Of a stretch of DNA of 37,933 nt, positions 1-9,325 are shown in pieces (within the stretch, counting starts at the first letter, position 1; every line of letters begins with the position of its first letter). The notes under the pieces are model-generated. The model saw only the letters and a program-made list of their open reading frames with translations. It was not told the DNA's origin and made no database searches. Source of the stretch: CAYJAZ01 sp964370095 (lineage in GTDB: Bacteria; Desulfobacterota; Desulfovibrionia; Desulfovibrionales; Desulfovibrionaceae); NCBI GenBank assembly GCA_964370095.1, contig CAYJHJ010000013.1, positions 1-37,933 on the forward strand. Direction: 5' to 3'. Both the position numbers and the translations under genes were made by a program.

Positions 1-15
1 CTGCGGCAAGTTTTT

Positions 16-879
16 GTGCTTCACAAAGCAAGAAGCACAAAAAGAAGCATTTATAAAAAAAGGGCTATTCAAGCTTTAAGCACTGTATTGGTCTTGAATT
101 TGCTTTTCTTTTTACTTTCTTTGGTGGATTTAGTTGTTTTTAGAAAAATGTTTGCTCTTTTACCTACAGAAATCTATTTCTTAGCTTCTAAAATTCCTTT
201 GCTTCTAGGAGCAAGCCTTGTTTTTGCTTTCTTATGGCTTCATAGCTTGAAAAATGAAACAGTAAATTTTATTGGCTATTTATCTTCATTTCTGGCTATA
301 CTTTTTCAATTGAAAAATTTTATCTTATTGATATGTCTTGCTTTTCTTTGCTTTTATAACAACAGTGCCATTGAATCTCAAATATTTATCGCATTAAAGC
401 CTGAATCTGCTTTCATGCCTTTAATACTTTTTATCAACAAAACTTTATCTATACTCCAACCTATTGCAGATAAAATGTATTCTTTTTTATATTTTACTTT
501 ATTTTCATTTTTTGCTTCCCACACACTTGCTTATGCATGGCAATTGCAATCAACACTTTTTTCGCGTAATAAAGATGATTTTGGGCGCGATTACTATACA
601 CAAACTTTGAAAGATTTAGCAAAATTTGGCCTTGTTTCTTGTGTTATTCTAAATTGTATTGCTCTTTTATATGTTATTTTGGTGTATACTGGAAATAGTA
701 TCCTAGCAATGAGTTTTTCACAAAGCACCTTTGTTTTATTGCTTTTGCCTTTGGCTTGTGCAAACTTCCTTATTCTTGCTTTAGGAAAAAACCCTTTAAG
801 GCATAAAATTGCTATTACCTCACTCACCTTTATTGTGCTTATACCTATAACATTTTTTGTAATTTTTACTTTAGCTTAA
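16..879 (+). CDS. Multi-pass integral membrane protein of unknown function (possibly 5'-truncated by the window)
   Basis: I do not recognise the family. The 287-residue product is almost entirely hydrophobic, with about six or seven predicted membrane segments (roughly residues 18-43, 53-78, 84-113, 153-174, 203-227, 236-255 and 262-287) after a short basic N-terminus, so it probably sits in the inner membrane with its N-terminus inside. No catalytic or transporter motif is evident. The start used is a GTG at base 16, but no convincing ribosome binding site precedes it and the frame stays open to base 1, so the true start may lie to the left of the window. The gene ends against a bidirectional terminator shared with the convergent outer-membrane protein gene. 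Confidence that it is coding is good; function is unknown. Confidence 0.75.
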   Translation: MLHKARSTKRSIYKKRAIQALSTVLVLNLLFFLLSLVDLVVFRKMFALLPTEIYFLASKIPLLLGASLVFAFLWLHSLKNETVNFIGYLSSFLAILFQLKNFILLICLAFLCFYNNSAIESQIFIALKPESAFMPLILFINKTLSILQPIADKMYSFLYFTLFSFFASHTLAYAWQLQSTLFSRNKDDFGRDYYTQTLKDLAKFGLVSCVILNCIALLYVILVYTGNSILAMSFSQSTFVLLLLPLACANFLILALGKNPLRHKIAITSLTFIVLIPITFFVIFTLA

Positions 880-900
880 AATAAAAAACTTTTAAAATAA

Positions 901-935
901 AAAAGCAGAGAAACTCATCTTCTCTGCTTTTTTTT
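901..935. terminator. Bidirectional intrinsic terminator between convergent genes
   Basis: GCAGAGAA (905-912) pairs with TTCTCTGC (920-927) around a 7-nt loop. It is followed by a run of eight T on the plus strand and preceded by a run of A that serves as the T-run on the minus strand. It lies between the stop of the membrane protein (879) and the stop of the convergent barrel protein (950). Confidence 0.85.
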
Positions 936-949
936 AGGAAAAATATAAA

Positions 950-1603
950 TTAGAATGTATAACGTAATGCAAATAAAAATTCATGTGTGCTTGGACGAAT
1001 TGATGAAGTAATATTTTGATAAGTTTGTGTAACTTCACCGGGATAGATAAATTTATAACCCATATCTACCATAAAACCGCCTCTTATCAACCATGAAATA
1101 CCAAGCCCGGCATTCACAGCAAAAACAGATTCATCTTGATTGAAAGAGTAGTTATCAAAGTCATTTTCTTGTTTCACACTTGCCATTCCAAGCCCTGCTG
1201 TAAGATAGGGGATAAAAGGGCTTGAGTTATAAATATCCCAATAAGCATTTACAAAATATGTGGTTAAGCCAATTTTTTGTGTGGCTGAATGGTTCATGCC
1301 TGCATCAAGCCAAGTGTTTTTTGCTTCAGTATCTGTGCGCCAAATTGCTTCAAACTCTAATCTAAGCGGCAAAGCCATTGATGAATATTGCATATCATAA
1401 CCTATTGCAAAACCACCTGAAAAAGCACCGGAAGTTTCAGAGCTTAAACCTGAAGATTCGGCACCTGAAATTTTTGCATCACCTTTATCTTGTAAATTAT
1501 ATCCTGCTTTTGGTGCTATATAAACACCAAATTGTGCAGCCTCAGCGCTATAGCCCGTAAAAGTAAGAAAAGCTGCCATAAAAAGTATTATCAATTTTTT
1601 CAT
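950..1603 (-). CDS. Outer-membrane beta-barrel protein (OmpA/opacity-type porin-like domain)
   Basis: The product (about 217 residues) starts with a classical signal peptide: a KK pair, a hydrophobic stretch and a cleavage region near AEAA. The rest is rich in alternating aromatic and polar residues and short Gly/Asn/Asp turns, and the protein ends in an aromatic residue (RYTF), the usual signal for insertion by the BAM complex. Size and pattern fit the small 8-stranded outer-membrane beta-barrel superfamily of surface proteins. I chose the ATG at 1603 because AGGA lies 7 nt upstream of it; an upstream in-frame TTG at 1609 gives two extra residues but is too close to the AGGA. The gene stands alone and ends at a shared terminator. 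The precise role (adhesion, structure or channel) cannot be read from sequence. Confidence 0.8.
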   Translation of the reverse strand: MKKLIILFMAAFLTFTGYSAEAAQFGVYIAPKAGYNLQDKGDAKISGAESSGLSSETSGAFSGGFAIGYDMQYSSMALPLRLEFEAIWRTDTEAKNTWLDAGMNHSATQKIGLTTYFVNAYWDIYNSSPFIPYLTAGLGMASVKQENDFDNYSFNQDESVFAVNAGLGISWLIRGGFMVDMGYKFIYPGEVTQTYQNITSSIRPSTHEFLFALRYTF

Positions 1604-1768
1604 AGTCAAGTCCTAATGTAATTTATTATAATTTAATCAATAAGGCACAACTGCCCATTAATAACTTTATCGAATAATATTTGTATTTCAATAGAGAGTA
1701 AGCACAAATTTAATGTAAAATCAATAATTAATAGCTAAAATAAAATATCAAACAATATAAAATCAAGA

Positions 1769-2056
1769 TTATTCATTATGTTTATAGGAGCGCACTTGAA
1801 TGGTAAAGTAAACATCTTCTTCATTATTATAAAATTCAGTGATAAAGCCTGATAGTTCCATATGTTCACTTATGCAGTCCGTCAAATCAGCTCCTGCTCC
1901 TTTGGGAAGAATGCAATATTCTTTTAAACTTCCTTCTTCAACCAAAGCCACTTTTTGCTGATCGTGAGAGCAGGGCTCTATAATGCCAATAATTGTCTGT
2001 AAACCAAGGTCTTTTTTAAAAAATTCTTCTTGACCTTCTTGTAATGCAAAAAACAT
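1769..2056 (-). CDS. Small hypothetical protein, predominantly beta, no recognised domain
   Basis: This encodes a 95-residue soluble, acidic protein that I do not recognise. It has no signal peptide or membrane segment. Three cysteines (in PCSHD, EYCILP and TDCISE) and a beta-strand-rich C-terminal half with the pattern MELSGFITEFY...YFTIQVRSY are compatible with a small OB-like barrel, but that is only an impression. The ATG at 2056 is preferred to the longer frame beginning at 2074 because AAGGA lies 8 nt before it. The gene stands alone between the barrel protein and the divergent murI, with no operon partner to suggest a role. Confidence 0.6.
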   Translation of the reverse strand: MFFALQEGQEEFFKKDLGLQTIIGIIEPCSHDQQKVALVEEGSLKEYCILPKGAGADLTDCISEHMELSGFITEFYNNEEDVYFTIQVRSYKHNE

Positions 2057-2271
2057 GAAAATAATCCTTATCAAATCTCTGTGTCATTTATGGCTTTTAC
2101 TTCAATTCAAGGCATTGAAAAATAGAAGAAAAGCATACATGAAAATTATATTTCAGTTACTTTTAAAGCTAAACACAGCTTTTTGTCAAGTCTTTTTGAG
2201 ATTCTTTTTTTATTTTTCCAACTAAAAAATATTTAATTAATTTTATGAATAATTTAGAATTCGCTTTAAAC

Positions 2272-2277
2272 TATAAT
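2272..2277 (+). promoter_or_regulatory. Possible -10 element upstream of murI
   Basis: A perfect TATAAT lies about 35 nt before the leader ORF of murI. No good -35 hexamer is found 16-18 nt upstream in this very AT-rich stretch, so the call is tentative. The rest of 2057-2271 (about 215 bp between divergent genes) shows no gene or strong hairpin. Confidence 0.3.
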
Positions 2278-2312
2278 AAAAAAGTTTGCTTTTATAAAGG
2301 GAAGAGACTATT

Positions 2313-2342
2313 GTGGAAAAAATTAAACGCAGAGTGTTTTAA
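2313..2342 (+). promoter_or_regulatory. Candidate 9-codon leader ORF in front of murI
   Basis: A GTG at 2313 follows a good Shine-Dalgarno region (AAAGGGAAGAG, 2297-2307). It opens a nine-codon frame (MEKIKRRVF if initiated) that stops with TAA at 2340-2342, two bases before the murI ATG at 2345. The murI ATG has no visible Shine-Dalgarno of its own. The arrangement suggests translation of murI by coupling to the leader, but it is a prediction from spacing only. Confidence 0.45.
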
Positions 2343-2344
2343 AT

Positions 2345-3181
2345 ATGGAAAATCTTTTTGCAGAAGAAATAAATAATAAGGCTATAGGGCTTTTTGATTC
2401 AGGTGTCGGCGGTCTTACTGTTTTGCAGGCCTTATGGAACGCTTTACCTAAAGAAAATTATATTTATCTGGGTGATACCGCTCGCCTTCCTTATGGCACA
2501 AAAAGCCGTGATACTATCACGCGCTATGCTTTACAAGCTTCAAAAGCTTTAGTAGAAAGAAATATCAAACTTTTGGTTATTGCCTGCAACACAGCCACCT
2601 CAACAGCTTTGCCAGCTCTTCAAGCTGCCTATCCTCATATTCCCGTAATCGGCGTGGTTGAGCCTGGTGCAAAAGCCGCTTGCCTTGCCAGCAAAAAAGG
2701 AAATATTGCTGTAATAGGAACAGCTTCCACCGTAAGGGGAAAGGCTTATGAAAAAGCTATATATCAAATCAATCCCAAAGCACATGTAAGGTCAATCGCT
2801 TGCCCTCTTTTTGTTCCTCTTGCTGAAGACGGGCTTATTGAAGGCTATTTAGTTGAGGGAATAGCAAAAAGATATCTTGATGAAGATTTTTCAAACAAAT
2901 CTGAAAAGCCCGATTGCTTGGTGCTTGGTTGCACGCATTTTCCACTTTTGGCAAAAGCCATTCAAAATGTTGTGGGCAATGATGTTGTTTTGGTTGATTC
3001 AGCGCAAACCACTGCTTTAAAAACCAAAGAAATGTTGCAAAACTTAAATATTATTAATTCTGAAGAAAATCATCACACACTCTTTTTAACCACTGACGAC
3101 AAAGAAAAATTTGCCGAAACAGGAAAACACTTTCTCAATTATGGAATTTCACCTGAGAATATTGAATTGATAGATTTATAA
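2345..3181 (+). CDS. murI: Glutamate racemase
   Basis: This cytoplasmic cofactor-independent enzyme converts L-glutamate to D-glutamate for peptidoglycan stem peptides. The 278-residue length is normal. The N-terminal motif GLFDSGVGGLTV (residues 15-26) carries the conserved Asp-Ser. The two catalytic cysteines of the two-base mechanism are Cys81 in ACNTATS and Cys196 in LGCTHFPLL, both intact. The conserved GDTARLPYGTKS segment (43-54) and VVEPGA (104-109) are also present. The start at 2345 has no good ribosome binding site and may depend on the small leader ORF that ends two bases upstream. No operon partner: the next gene begins 171 bp later. Confidence 0.97.
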   Translation: MENLFAEEINNKAIGLFDSGVGGLTVLQALWNALPKENYIYLGDTARLPYGTKSRDTITRYALQASKALVERNIKLLVIACNTATSTALPALQAAYPHIPVIGVVEPGAKAACLASKKGNIAVIGTASTVRGKAYEKAIYQINPKAHVRSIACPLFVPLAEDGLIEGYLVEGIAKRYLDEDFSNKSEKPDCLVLGCTHFPLLAKAIQNVVGNDVVLVDSAQTTALKTKEMLQNLNIINSEENHHTLFLTTDDKEKFAETGKHFLNYGISPENIELIDL

Positions 3182-3352
3182 CTACAATTTTTATAATATA
3201 ATTCACTTTACTTTCTTGCCTATATAGAATACATATTAATATATTTGTTTTTATTTCATGAAGTATATTATTGCTTCATTTGAAGACTTTATTTTTTATT
3301 CAGTTTAATTTTTTTATTATCTTTTTGAGTAAACATTTATAAAGGAAAAAAA

Positions 3353-4579
3353 ATGCACATATTTAATTCTATCAAAAAAATCCCTTTTTTTATTTTATTA
3401 ATTTCAAGTCTTTTAGTTTCATGCACTGAAGAAAAAAAAGATGAGCAAACAAGTCAAAAAGCACCGCCTGCACTTGTGAGCACAAAAGAAATTAAAGTTG
3501 AAGATTTCCAATTAAAAAATGAATATATGGGAAAAGCCTTGGGCTTTTTATCTGTTGAAGTTAGGGCGCAAGTTTCGGGCATACTATTAAAACAATATTA
3601 TAAAGAGGGCGACTTTGTTACTAAAGGCCAGCTTTTATTTGAAATTGCTCCAAGCCAAGCACAAGCCGCTTTAAACCAAGCTTCTGCAGCACTTTCACAG
3701 GCTGAATCTGCCCTTGCCAATGCCCAAAAAGAATATGACAGAATCCTTCCGCTTTACAGGCAAAATGCTGTTTCACAAAGAGACAGAGATACAGCCGAAA
3801 CAAACTTTCTTTCTGCAAAAGCTAATGTTGAAGCAGCAAAAGCAGCAAGAAATCAAGCTCAAATCAATCTTGGTTATACAAAAGTAGAAGCCCCTATTTC
3901 AGGCTATACAAGCCTTGAAGCCGTGAATGAAGGAAACCTTATAAGCCTTGATTCAGCAGGCTCACTTCTTACTACTATCAATCAAACAGATCCTATGTAT
4001 ATAAACTTTTCTTTCCCCGGATCTGACATGACCCGCTTGGCTCATTTAGCAAATGAAGGAAAAGCTGAATTTCCTCTTCCGGGCTCAAAAGCAAGCATTA
4101 CAACCATTGACGGGCAAAAATATCCTTATGAAGGCGTGCTGAATTATTATGATACGCAAATAAACCCACTAACAAACTCTATTGAAGCAAGAGCTGAGTT
4201 TCCAAACCCCAAAAATGGCTTGATTCCAAATATGTATACAAGCATTACAGTTGAAGGCGGCAAGTTATTAAATGTTATTTTATTACCGCAAAGTGCCATT
4301 CTTTACACAGCCCAAGGCCCTATGGCTTATCTTGTCAACAAAGAAAATAAAGTTGAGCTTAAGCCACTTAAACTTGGTTTTGCCTTAGGTGCACTATTTA
4401 TCATTGAAGATGGCCTAAAAGAGGGTGATATTGTTGTTGTGGAAGGGATTGGCAAAATCTATCCCGGTGCAGAAGTTAAACCCTCCGCACAAGAAAGCCA
4501 AGAAAACACACCCCAAGCGTCTGATATGTCTGGCAAAACCGGCAATATAACTTCTGAAGACACAGCTCAAAAATCATAA
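3353..4579 (+). CDS. RND efflux periplasmic adaptor (membrane fusion protein), lipoprotein
   Basis: This is an AcrA/MexA-type adaptor that links the inner-membrane RND pump to the outer-membrane channel. It starts with a lipoprotein signal peptide and the lipobox LVSC, Cys24 being the predicted lipidated residue, so it is anchored in the inner membrane and faces the periplasm. A barrel-sandwich (lipoyl-like) half (EVRAQVSGILLKQYYKEGD), an alpha-helical hairpin rich in Ala/Gln (about residues 100-170), the second lipoyl half (YTKVEAPISGY), then beta-barrel and membrane-proximal domains follow in the usual order. Length (408) is slightly above average because of a low-complexity Ser/Gln-rich tail. 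It is first gene of a three-gene operon, with AAAGGA before the ATG and 12 bp to the pump gene. Confidence 0.95.
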   Translation: MHIFNSIKKIPFFILLISSLLVSCTEEKKDEQTSQKAPPALVSTKEIKVEDFQLKNEYMGKALGFLSVEVRAQVSGILLKQYYKEGDFVTKGQLLFEIAPSQAQAALNQASAALSQAESALANAQKEYDRILPLYRQNAVSQRDRDTAETNFLSAKANVEAAKAARNQAQINLGYTKVEAPISGYTSLEAVNEGNLISLDSAGSLLTTINQTDPMYINFSFPGSDMTRLAHLANEGKAEFPLPGSKASITTIDGQKYPYEGVLNYYDTQINPLTNSIEARAEFPNPKNGLIPNMYTSITVEGGKLLNVILLPQSAILYTAQGPMAYLVNKENKVELKPLKLGFALGALFIIEDGLKEGDIVVVEGIGKIYPGAEVKPSAQESQENTPQASDMSGKTGNITSEDTAQKS

Positions 4580-4591
4580 TAGAGGTATATT

Positions 4592-7500
4592 ATGCAAGAA
4601 AATAATACTTCTTTAAATATTAAAGACGCGTATAAAGAAAGCTTTTTTATCAAAAGACCGGTTTTATCTACTGTTATATCTATCTTCATAGTATTATTAG
4701 GTATTCTTTCTATTCGCACACTCCCTATAGAACAATATCCAAACTTAGTTCCTACTGTAATTTCAGTTCAAGCTCAATACCCCGGAGCAACACCTGAAAT
4801 TATGTCCGCCACAGTTGCAAGCCCCCTTGAACAACAAATTAATGGTGTTGATGACATGATCTATATGTCAACCACAACTTCAGCCTCCGGCTATATAAAT
4901 ATTAATGTAAGCTTTGAACTTGGCACTGACCCTGACATTGCTACTATTAACGTAAATAACCGTGTGCAAGCTGCATTAACTTCCCTTCCTGAAGAAGTGC
5001 GCCGCTATGGTGTAACTGTAACAAAAAGTTCAACTTCCTTTTTGCAATTCATAGCACTTACCTCGCCCGATGATTTATATGACACAACTTTTCTTCACAA
5101 TTATGCACTTATCAATATTGTGGACAATCTAAAACGCATCAAAGGCGTTGGCGATGCTGAATTATTGGGCGGTGAAGATTATTCAATGCGTATTTGGCTA
5201 AAACCCGAACGCATGGAATATTTCAAACTAAGCCCGGCTGAAATTATGCAAGCTGTGCAAGAGCAAAATGCTCAATACGCAGCTGGATCACTTGGTTCAA
5301 TGCCTGCCCCCGAAAGCTTGCAAATCACGTGGCAGATAAATGCACAAGGCAGGCTTGTTACAGCAGAAGAATTTAAAAATATCATCCTCAGAAGTGATGA
5401 AAACGGTGGTGTTCTTAGATTAAGCGATGTTGCAGATGTTGAACTTGGGGCTATCACTTATTCAGTGGAATCTTTTTTAAATAATGAAAAGATGGCTCCT
5501 ATTGCTATTTCTTTGGCACCGGGGGCAAATGCTCTTGAAACAGCAGAAGCCGTTATGGCTGAGATGGAAAGATTATCTAAATTATTCCCCCACGGAATTT
5601 CTTATTCAATTCCTTACGATACCACAATTTTTGTTCGTATATCTATTGAAGAAGTGATAAAAACACTTTTTGAAGCTATTGGGCTTGTGTTTATTGTTGT
5701 TTTTCTTTTCTTGCAAAATTGGCGTGCCACGCTTATCCCTTGTATTGCAGTGCCTATTTCTGTTGTAGGAACATTTGCAGGCATGCTTGCCTTTGGTTTT
5801 ACAATCAATACACTTACGCTTTTTGGCCTTGTGCTTGCTATCGGTATTGTTGTTGATGATGCTATTATTGTTTTAGAAAATGTTGAGCGTATTTTGCAAA
5901 CAGAAAAAGGAATAAGCGTTAGAAAAGCCACTGCTAAAGCTATGAATGAAGTTACAGGCCCTGTTATTGCCGTTGTGCTTGTTTTATGTTCAGTTTTTAT
6001 TCCTGTTGCTTTTATTGGCGGGCTTGCGGGTGAAATGTATAAGCAATTTGCTATTACAATTGCTATTTCCGTTACGCTTTCAGGTATTGTTGCCCTCACG
6101 CTTACGCCTTCATTATGTGTTATGCTTCTTAAAGAAAAACATTATGAGCCAAAAGGTTTTTTCCACTGGTTTAATACTTTCTTTGATAAAGTTACAAATG
6201 GCTTTACTGAGGTTACCAAAAGGCTTATAAAATCAAGTCTTATGACATTAGGCATATTTGCTATTGTTTGCGTTTCAGCTCTTCAGCTTTTCCAAACTGT
6301 ACCAACTGAACTTGTGCCAAATGAAGATCAAGGCTTTATTCTTGCCATTACACAGCTTCCTGAAGGAACAAGTGTTCTTCAAACCACAGAAGTAGGCAGC
6401 AGATTAACCGAACAATTAAAGAAAAATCCTGCTGTTGAGAACGTTGTTAATATTTCAGGCTTTAATATGATGAATAACTCCATGTCTTCAAACATGGGTG
6501 CTTTTTTTATTACCTTGAAGGATTGGAGCGAAAGAGAAAAAATGGGCTTCAACCTCAATGAATTTATTGCTTCTGTTTATATGATGGGGCAAGGCGAAAA
6601 AAATGCTCTTGTTTTACCTTTTAATCCACCGCCAATCATGGGTATGTCAAACACAGGCGGTTTCACCATGTATCTTCAAAGTCAATCAGGCGACGTTAAA
6701 GAACTTTCTGATGTAAGCCGTGATTTTATTGCAAAAGCAAATGCCATGCCTGAATTAAGTGGTGTTTCAACAACTTTCAGTGTTAATTCTCCTCGCCTTT
6801 TTGTAGAATTGGATAGGGAAAATGCAAGAGCATTGCAAATCAGCGTTTCAGATGTTTTTAATACACTAGCAGGCACATTAGGAACAGCCTATGTGAATGA
6901 TTTCAACTATCTTGGAAGAACCTTCAAAGTCATGATGCAGGCAGAACAAGATGCAAGACTATACCCGGAAGATTTAGAAAAACTTTATGTAAGAAATGCT
7001 GAAGGCAATATGTTGCCTATCACAACTATTGTTAGAACCAGTATTGAATCAGGGCCACAAGCTATCGAAAGATTTAATGGTTTTACTGCTGCAAGCATCA
7101 CAGGAAATCCGCAAAGCGGCTATAGCTCCGGACAAGCCTTGCAGGCTATCGAAAAGCTGGCAGAAGAAAGCTTGCCTGAAGGTTATTCAATAGCATGGTC
7201 AGGCTCATCTTATCAAGAAATTGAAACAGGAGGAACAGACTTTGCTGTATTTGGACTTGCCATCTTTATGGTGCTTTTAATCCTCGCCGCACAATACGAA
7301 AGATGGACCTTGCCTTTGGCTGTTTTAACCGCAATTCCTTTTGCTATTTTTGGTGCTATTACAACAAATTGGCTTTTAGGTTTTTCAAACGGCGTTTACA
7401 CACAAGTTGCTATTATAACCCTGCTTGGGCTTGCCTCTAAAAATGCAATTTTAATTGTTGAATTTGCTGCAGAAATGTACAGAGATGGCATGCCGCCGGC

Positions 7501-7762
7501 CGAGGCTGCTGCAAATGCCACCAAATTACGTTTCAGGCCAATTATCATGACTTCTCTTGCATTTATTCTTGGCTGTGTGCCACTTGCTCTTAGTTCAGGT
7601 GCAGGTGCTGCTTCTCGTCAAGCCATAGGCGTAACAGTTATAGGCGGTATGCTTGTTGCAACTTTCTTGGCCCCTATTATTGTGCCTTATTTCTTTACAA
7701 AAATTATGACATTGTCAGATAAATTTTCAAATAAAAATAAAGGAGATAACATACATGAATAA
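4592..7762 (+). CDS. RND efflux pump, AcrB/MexB-like inner-membrane transporter (HAE1 family)
   Basis: This is a proton-driven trimeric multidrug exporter of the hydrophobe/amphiphile efflux type. At 1056 residues it has the full family length, with about 14 extra N-terminal residues before the FFIKRPVLS segment that begins most homologues. Conserved landmarks are YPGATPEIM (porter domain), the GIVVDDAIIVLENVER helix near residue 420 carrying the Asp-Asp proton-relay pair, and ASKNAILIVEFA near residue 950 carrying the relay lysine. Large periplasmic loops follow TM1 and TM7 as expected. The gene follows the adaptor by 12 bp and overlaps the channel gene by 8 bp, so the three are almost certainly co-translated. 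Substrates (drugs, bile salts, metabolites) cannot be deduced. Confidence 0.97.
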   Translation: MQENNTSLNIKDAYKESFFIKRPVLSTVISIFIVLLGILSIRTLPIEQYPNLVPTVISVQAQYPGATPEIMSATVASPLEQQINGVDDMIYMSTTTSASGYININVSFELGTDPDIATINVNNRVQAALTSLPEEVRRYGVTVTKSSTSFLQFIALTSPDDLYDTTFLHNYALINIVDNLKRIKGVGDAELLGGEDYSMRIWLKPERMEYFKLSPAEIMQAVQEQNAQYAAGSLGSMPAPESLQITWQINAQGRLVTAEEFKNIILRSDENGGVLRLSDVADVELGAITYSVESFLNNEKMAPIAISLAPGANALETAEAVMAEMERLSKLFPHGISYSIPYDTTIFVRISIEEVIKTLFEAIGLVFIVVFLFLQNWRATLIPCIAVPISVVGTFAGMLAFGFTINTLTLFGLVLAIGIVVDDAIIVLENVERILQTEKGISVRKATAKAMNEVTGPVIAVVLVLCSVFIPVAFIGGLAGEMYKQFAITIAISVTLSGIVALTLTPSLCVMLLKEKHYEPKGFFHWFNTFFDKVTNGFTEVTKRLIKSSLMTLGIFAIVCVSALQLFQTVPTELVPNEDQGFILAITQLPEGTSVLQTTEVGSRLTEQLKKNPAVENVVNISGFNMMNNSMSSNMGAFFITLKDWSEREKMGFNLNEFIASVYMMGQGEKNALVLPFNPPPIMGMSNTGGFTMYLQSQSGDVKELSDVSRDFIAKANAMPELSGVSTTFSVNSPRLFVELDRENARALQISVSDVFNTLAGTLGTAYVNDFNYLGRTFKVMMQAEQDARLYPEDLEKLYVRNAEGNMLPITTIVRTSIESGPQAIERFNGFTAASITGNPQSGYSSGQALQAIEKLAEESLPEGYSIAWSGSSYQEIETGGTDFAVFGLAIFMVLLILAAQYERWTLPLAVLTAIPFAIFGAITTNWLLGFSNGVYTQVAIITLLGLASKNAILIVEFAAEMYRDGMPPAEAAANATKLRFRPIIMTSLAFILGCVPLALSSGAGAASRQAIGVTVIGGMLVATFLAPIIVPYFFTKIMTLSDKFSNKNKGDNIHE

Positions 7763-9218
7763 TGTAGTATCCTTGCAACACGTAAATAAAAATAATTTCT
7801 TTTTCCCCTTGATGTTTAATGTGCTTATGCTTTTTCTTCTTGCAGGTTGTTCGTTTGCTCCTGAATATGTGCAACCGAAGATGGACCTTCCTGCGAATTG
7901 GCATGAAACTGACAAAAATCAAGAAGCTATTGCAAAAAACTGGTGGGAGAAATTTAATGATCCCACACTCAATAAAGTTATAGAAAAAACTTTGCAAAAC
8001 AACTATGACTTGCTTATTGCAACAGAACAGCTTGCAAAAGCTGAGGCTTATATAGGCGTTACAAGAGCAGATCTTTTTCCAACTATAGGCGCAAATGCAA
8101 GTGCCGGGCGCTCAATGTCATCTTCACAGCCCTATCAAGACACTTCACCACTCCTGACCCCAAAAAGAACAAACAGCACTTATATTATGAACTTTCAAGC
8201 AGCGTGGGAACTTGATTTTTGGGGTAAATACAGAAATGCCAACAATGCGGCTCGTGAACAAATGTTGATGGCTTCTTATTCAAAAGAAGCGTTAAAACTT
8301 ATGCTTATTACTGAATCTGCTCGTGCTTATTTCACCTTACTCTCACTTGATGGGCAATTAGCCATATCTCAAAGAACTTTGAAAACTCGTGAAGAATCTT
8401 TAAGAATATACACTGCACAATACAACGAAGGACTTATTAATGAGCTGGACTATCTTCGTGCTTCAACAGAAGTAGATACAGTGAAAATGAGCATTGCAGA
8501 ACTAATCTATCAAGTAGATAATGCAGAAACTGCTTTGCAGGTGCTTATGGGCGAATCACCACGCATTCTTTTTGACGAATCATTCAAACGCGGTTATAGC
8601 TTAAATGATTTAAAGCCCTTTATCACACTTCCTGCAGGTATTCCTTCAGATTTACTTACAAGACGCCCTGATATCATGGCTGCAGAAGCAAATTTGAAAG
8701 CTGCAAACTTCAATGTTGGCGTTGCAAAAGCAAATTGGTTTCCTTCAATTTCACTTACAGGCTTGCTTGGGCTTGAATCTCTGGAATTAGCAGATCTATT
8801 TACAGGACCTGCAAATACATGGACTTATGGCGTAAGCCTAACTACACCGATCTTCCAAGCTGGCAAAATTTCAAGCTCTGTTAAAGTAGCAGAAGCCACG
8901 ATGCGTGAGGCTGCACTTAATTATCAAAAAGCCGTACAAAGTGCTTTTAAAGACGTTCGTATATCTCTTTCCGTTCAAAAAAGCATAGGCAATGTTGTAA
9001 TGGCACTGGAAGACATTGTTAATTCTCTTGATAAGGCTGTAAATTTAGCACAAATCAGATACGATAATGGTTATGCTTCTTATCTTGAAGTGCTTGATGC
9101 CCAACGCTCGCTTTTTGAAGCAGAAATACAGCTTGAAAATGCCAAAGCATCACAGCTAATAACTATTCTTAATATCTATCAAGCGCTTGGTGGCGGTTGG
9201 CAAGATATAGCTCAATAA
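7755..9218 (+). CDS. Outer-membrane efflux channel lipoprotein (OprM/NodT family, TolC-like)
   Basis: This forms the trimeric outer-membrane and periplasmic duct of the tripartite pump. A lipoprotein signal sequence ends in the lipobox LLAGC (Cys32), followed by the typical FAPEYVQP start of mature OprM-like proteins. Two repeated coiled-coil/OEP domains are visible, including the hallmark LLTRRPDIMAAEANLKAAN near residue 295 and NGYASYLEVLDAQRSLFEAE near the end. Total length (487) is normal. The ATG at 7755 overlaps the end of the pump gene by 8 bp and has AAAGGAG 9 nt upstream. A shorter start at Met20 would still leave the lipobox but has no such site. The operon ends here at a strong terminator. 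Confidence 0.95.
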   Translation: MNNVVSLQHVNKNNFFFPLMFNVLMLFLLAGCSFAPEYVQPKMDLPANWHETDKNQEAIAKNWWEKFNDPTLNKVIEKTLQNNYDLLIATEQLAKAEAYIGVTRADLFPTIGANASAGRSMSSSQPYQDTSPLLTPKRTNSTYIMNFQAAWELDFWGKYRNANNAAREQMLMASYSKEALKLMLITESARAYFTLLSLDGQLAISQRTLKTREESLRIYTAQYNEGLINELDYLRASTEVDTVKMSIAELIYQVDNAETALQVLMGESPRILFDESFKRGYSLNDLKPFITLPAGIPSDLLTRRPDIMAAEANLKAANFNVGVAKANWFPSISLTGLLGLESLELADLFTGPANTWTYGVSLTTPIFQAGKISSSVKVAEATMREAALNYQKAVQSAFKDVRISLSVQKSIGNVVMALEDIVNSLDKAVNLAQIRYDNGYASYLEVLDAQRSLFEAEIQLENAKASQLITILNIYQALGGGWQDIAQ

Positions 9219-9263
9219 AAAACTTAGACACAAAAAAAATACAAACCTTTTTCTTAAACATAA

Positions 9264-9293
9264 AAACCCCTTTCTAAAATTAGAAAGGGGTTT
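9264..9293. terminator. Strong intrinsic terminator after the RND operon
   Basis: A 13-bp perfect stem pairs 9264-9276 (AAACCCCTTTCTA) with 9281-9293 around an AAAT tetraloop, followed by a T-rich stretch. It lies between the end of the channel gene (9218) and the end of the convergent chemoreceptor gene (9326), and may serve both. Confidence 0.9.
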
Positions 9294-9325
9294 GTTATTT
9301 TATTGAAGCACTAAAGCCCGTCTAT

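Noticed and set aside
5614..6099. 161-codon open frame on the minus strand inside the RND pump gene
   Set aside because: It lies wholly antisense to a highly conserved membrane domain, and its Thr/Ser/Ile-rich composition is what the antisense of such a region produces.
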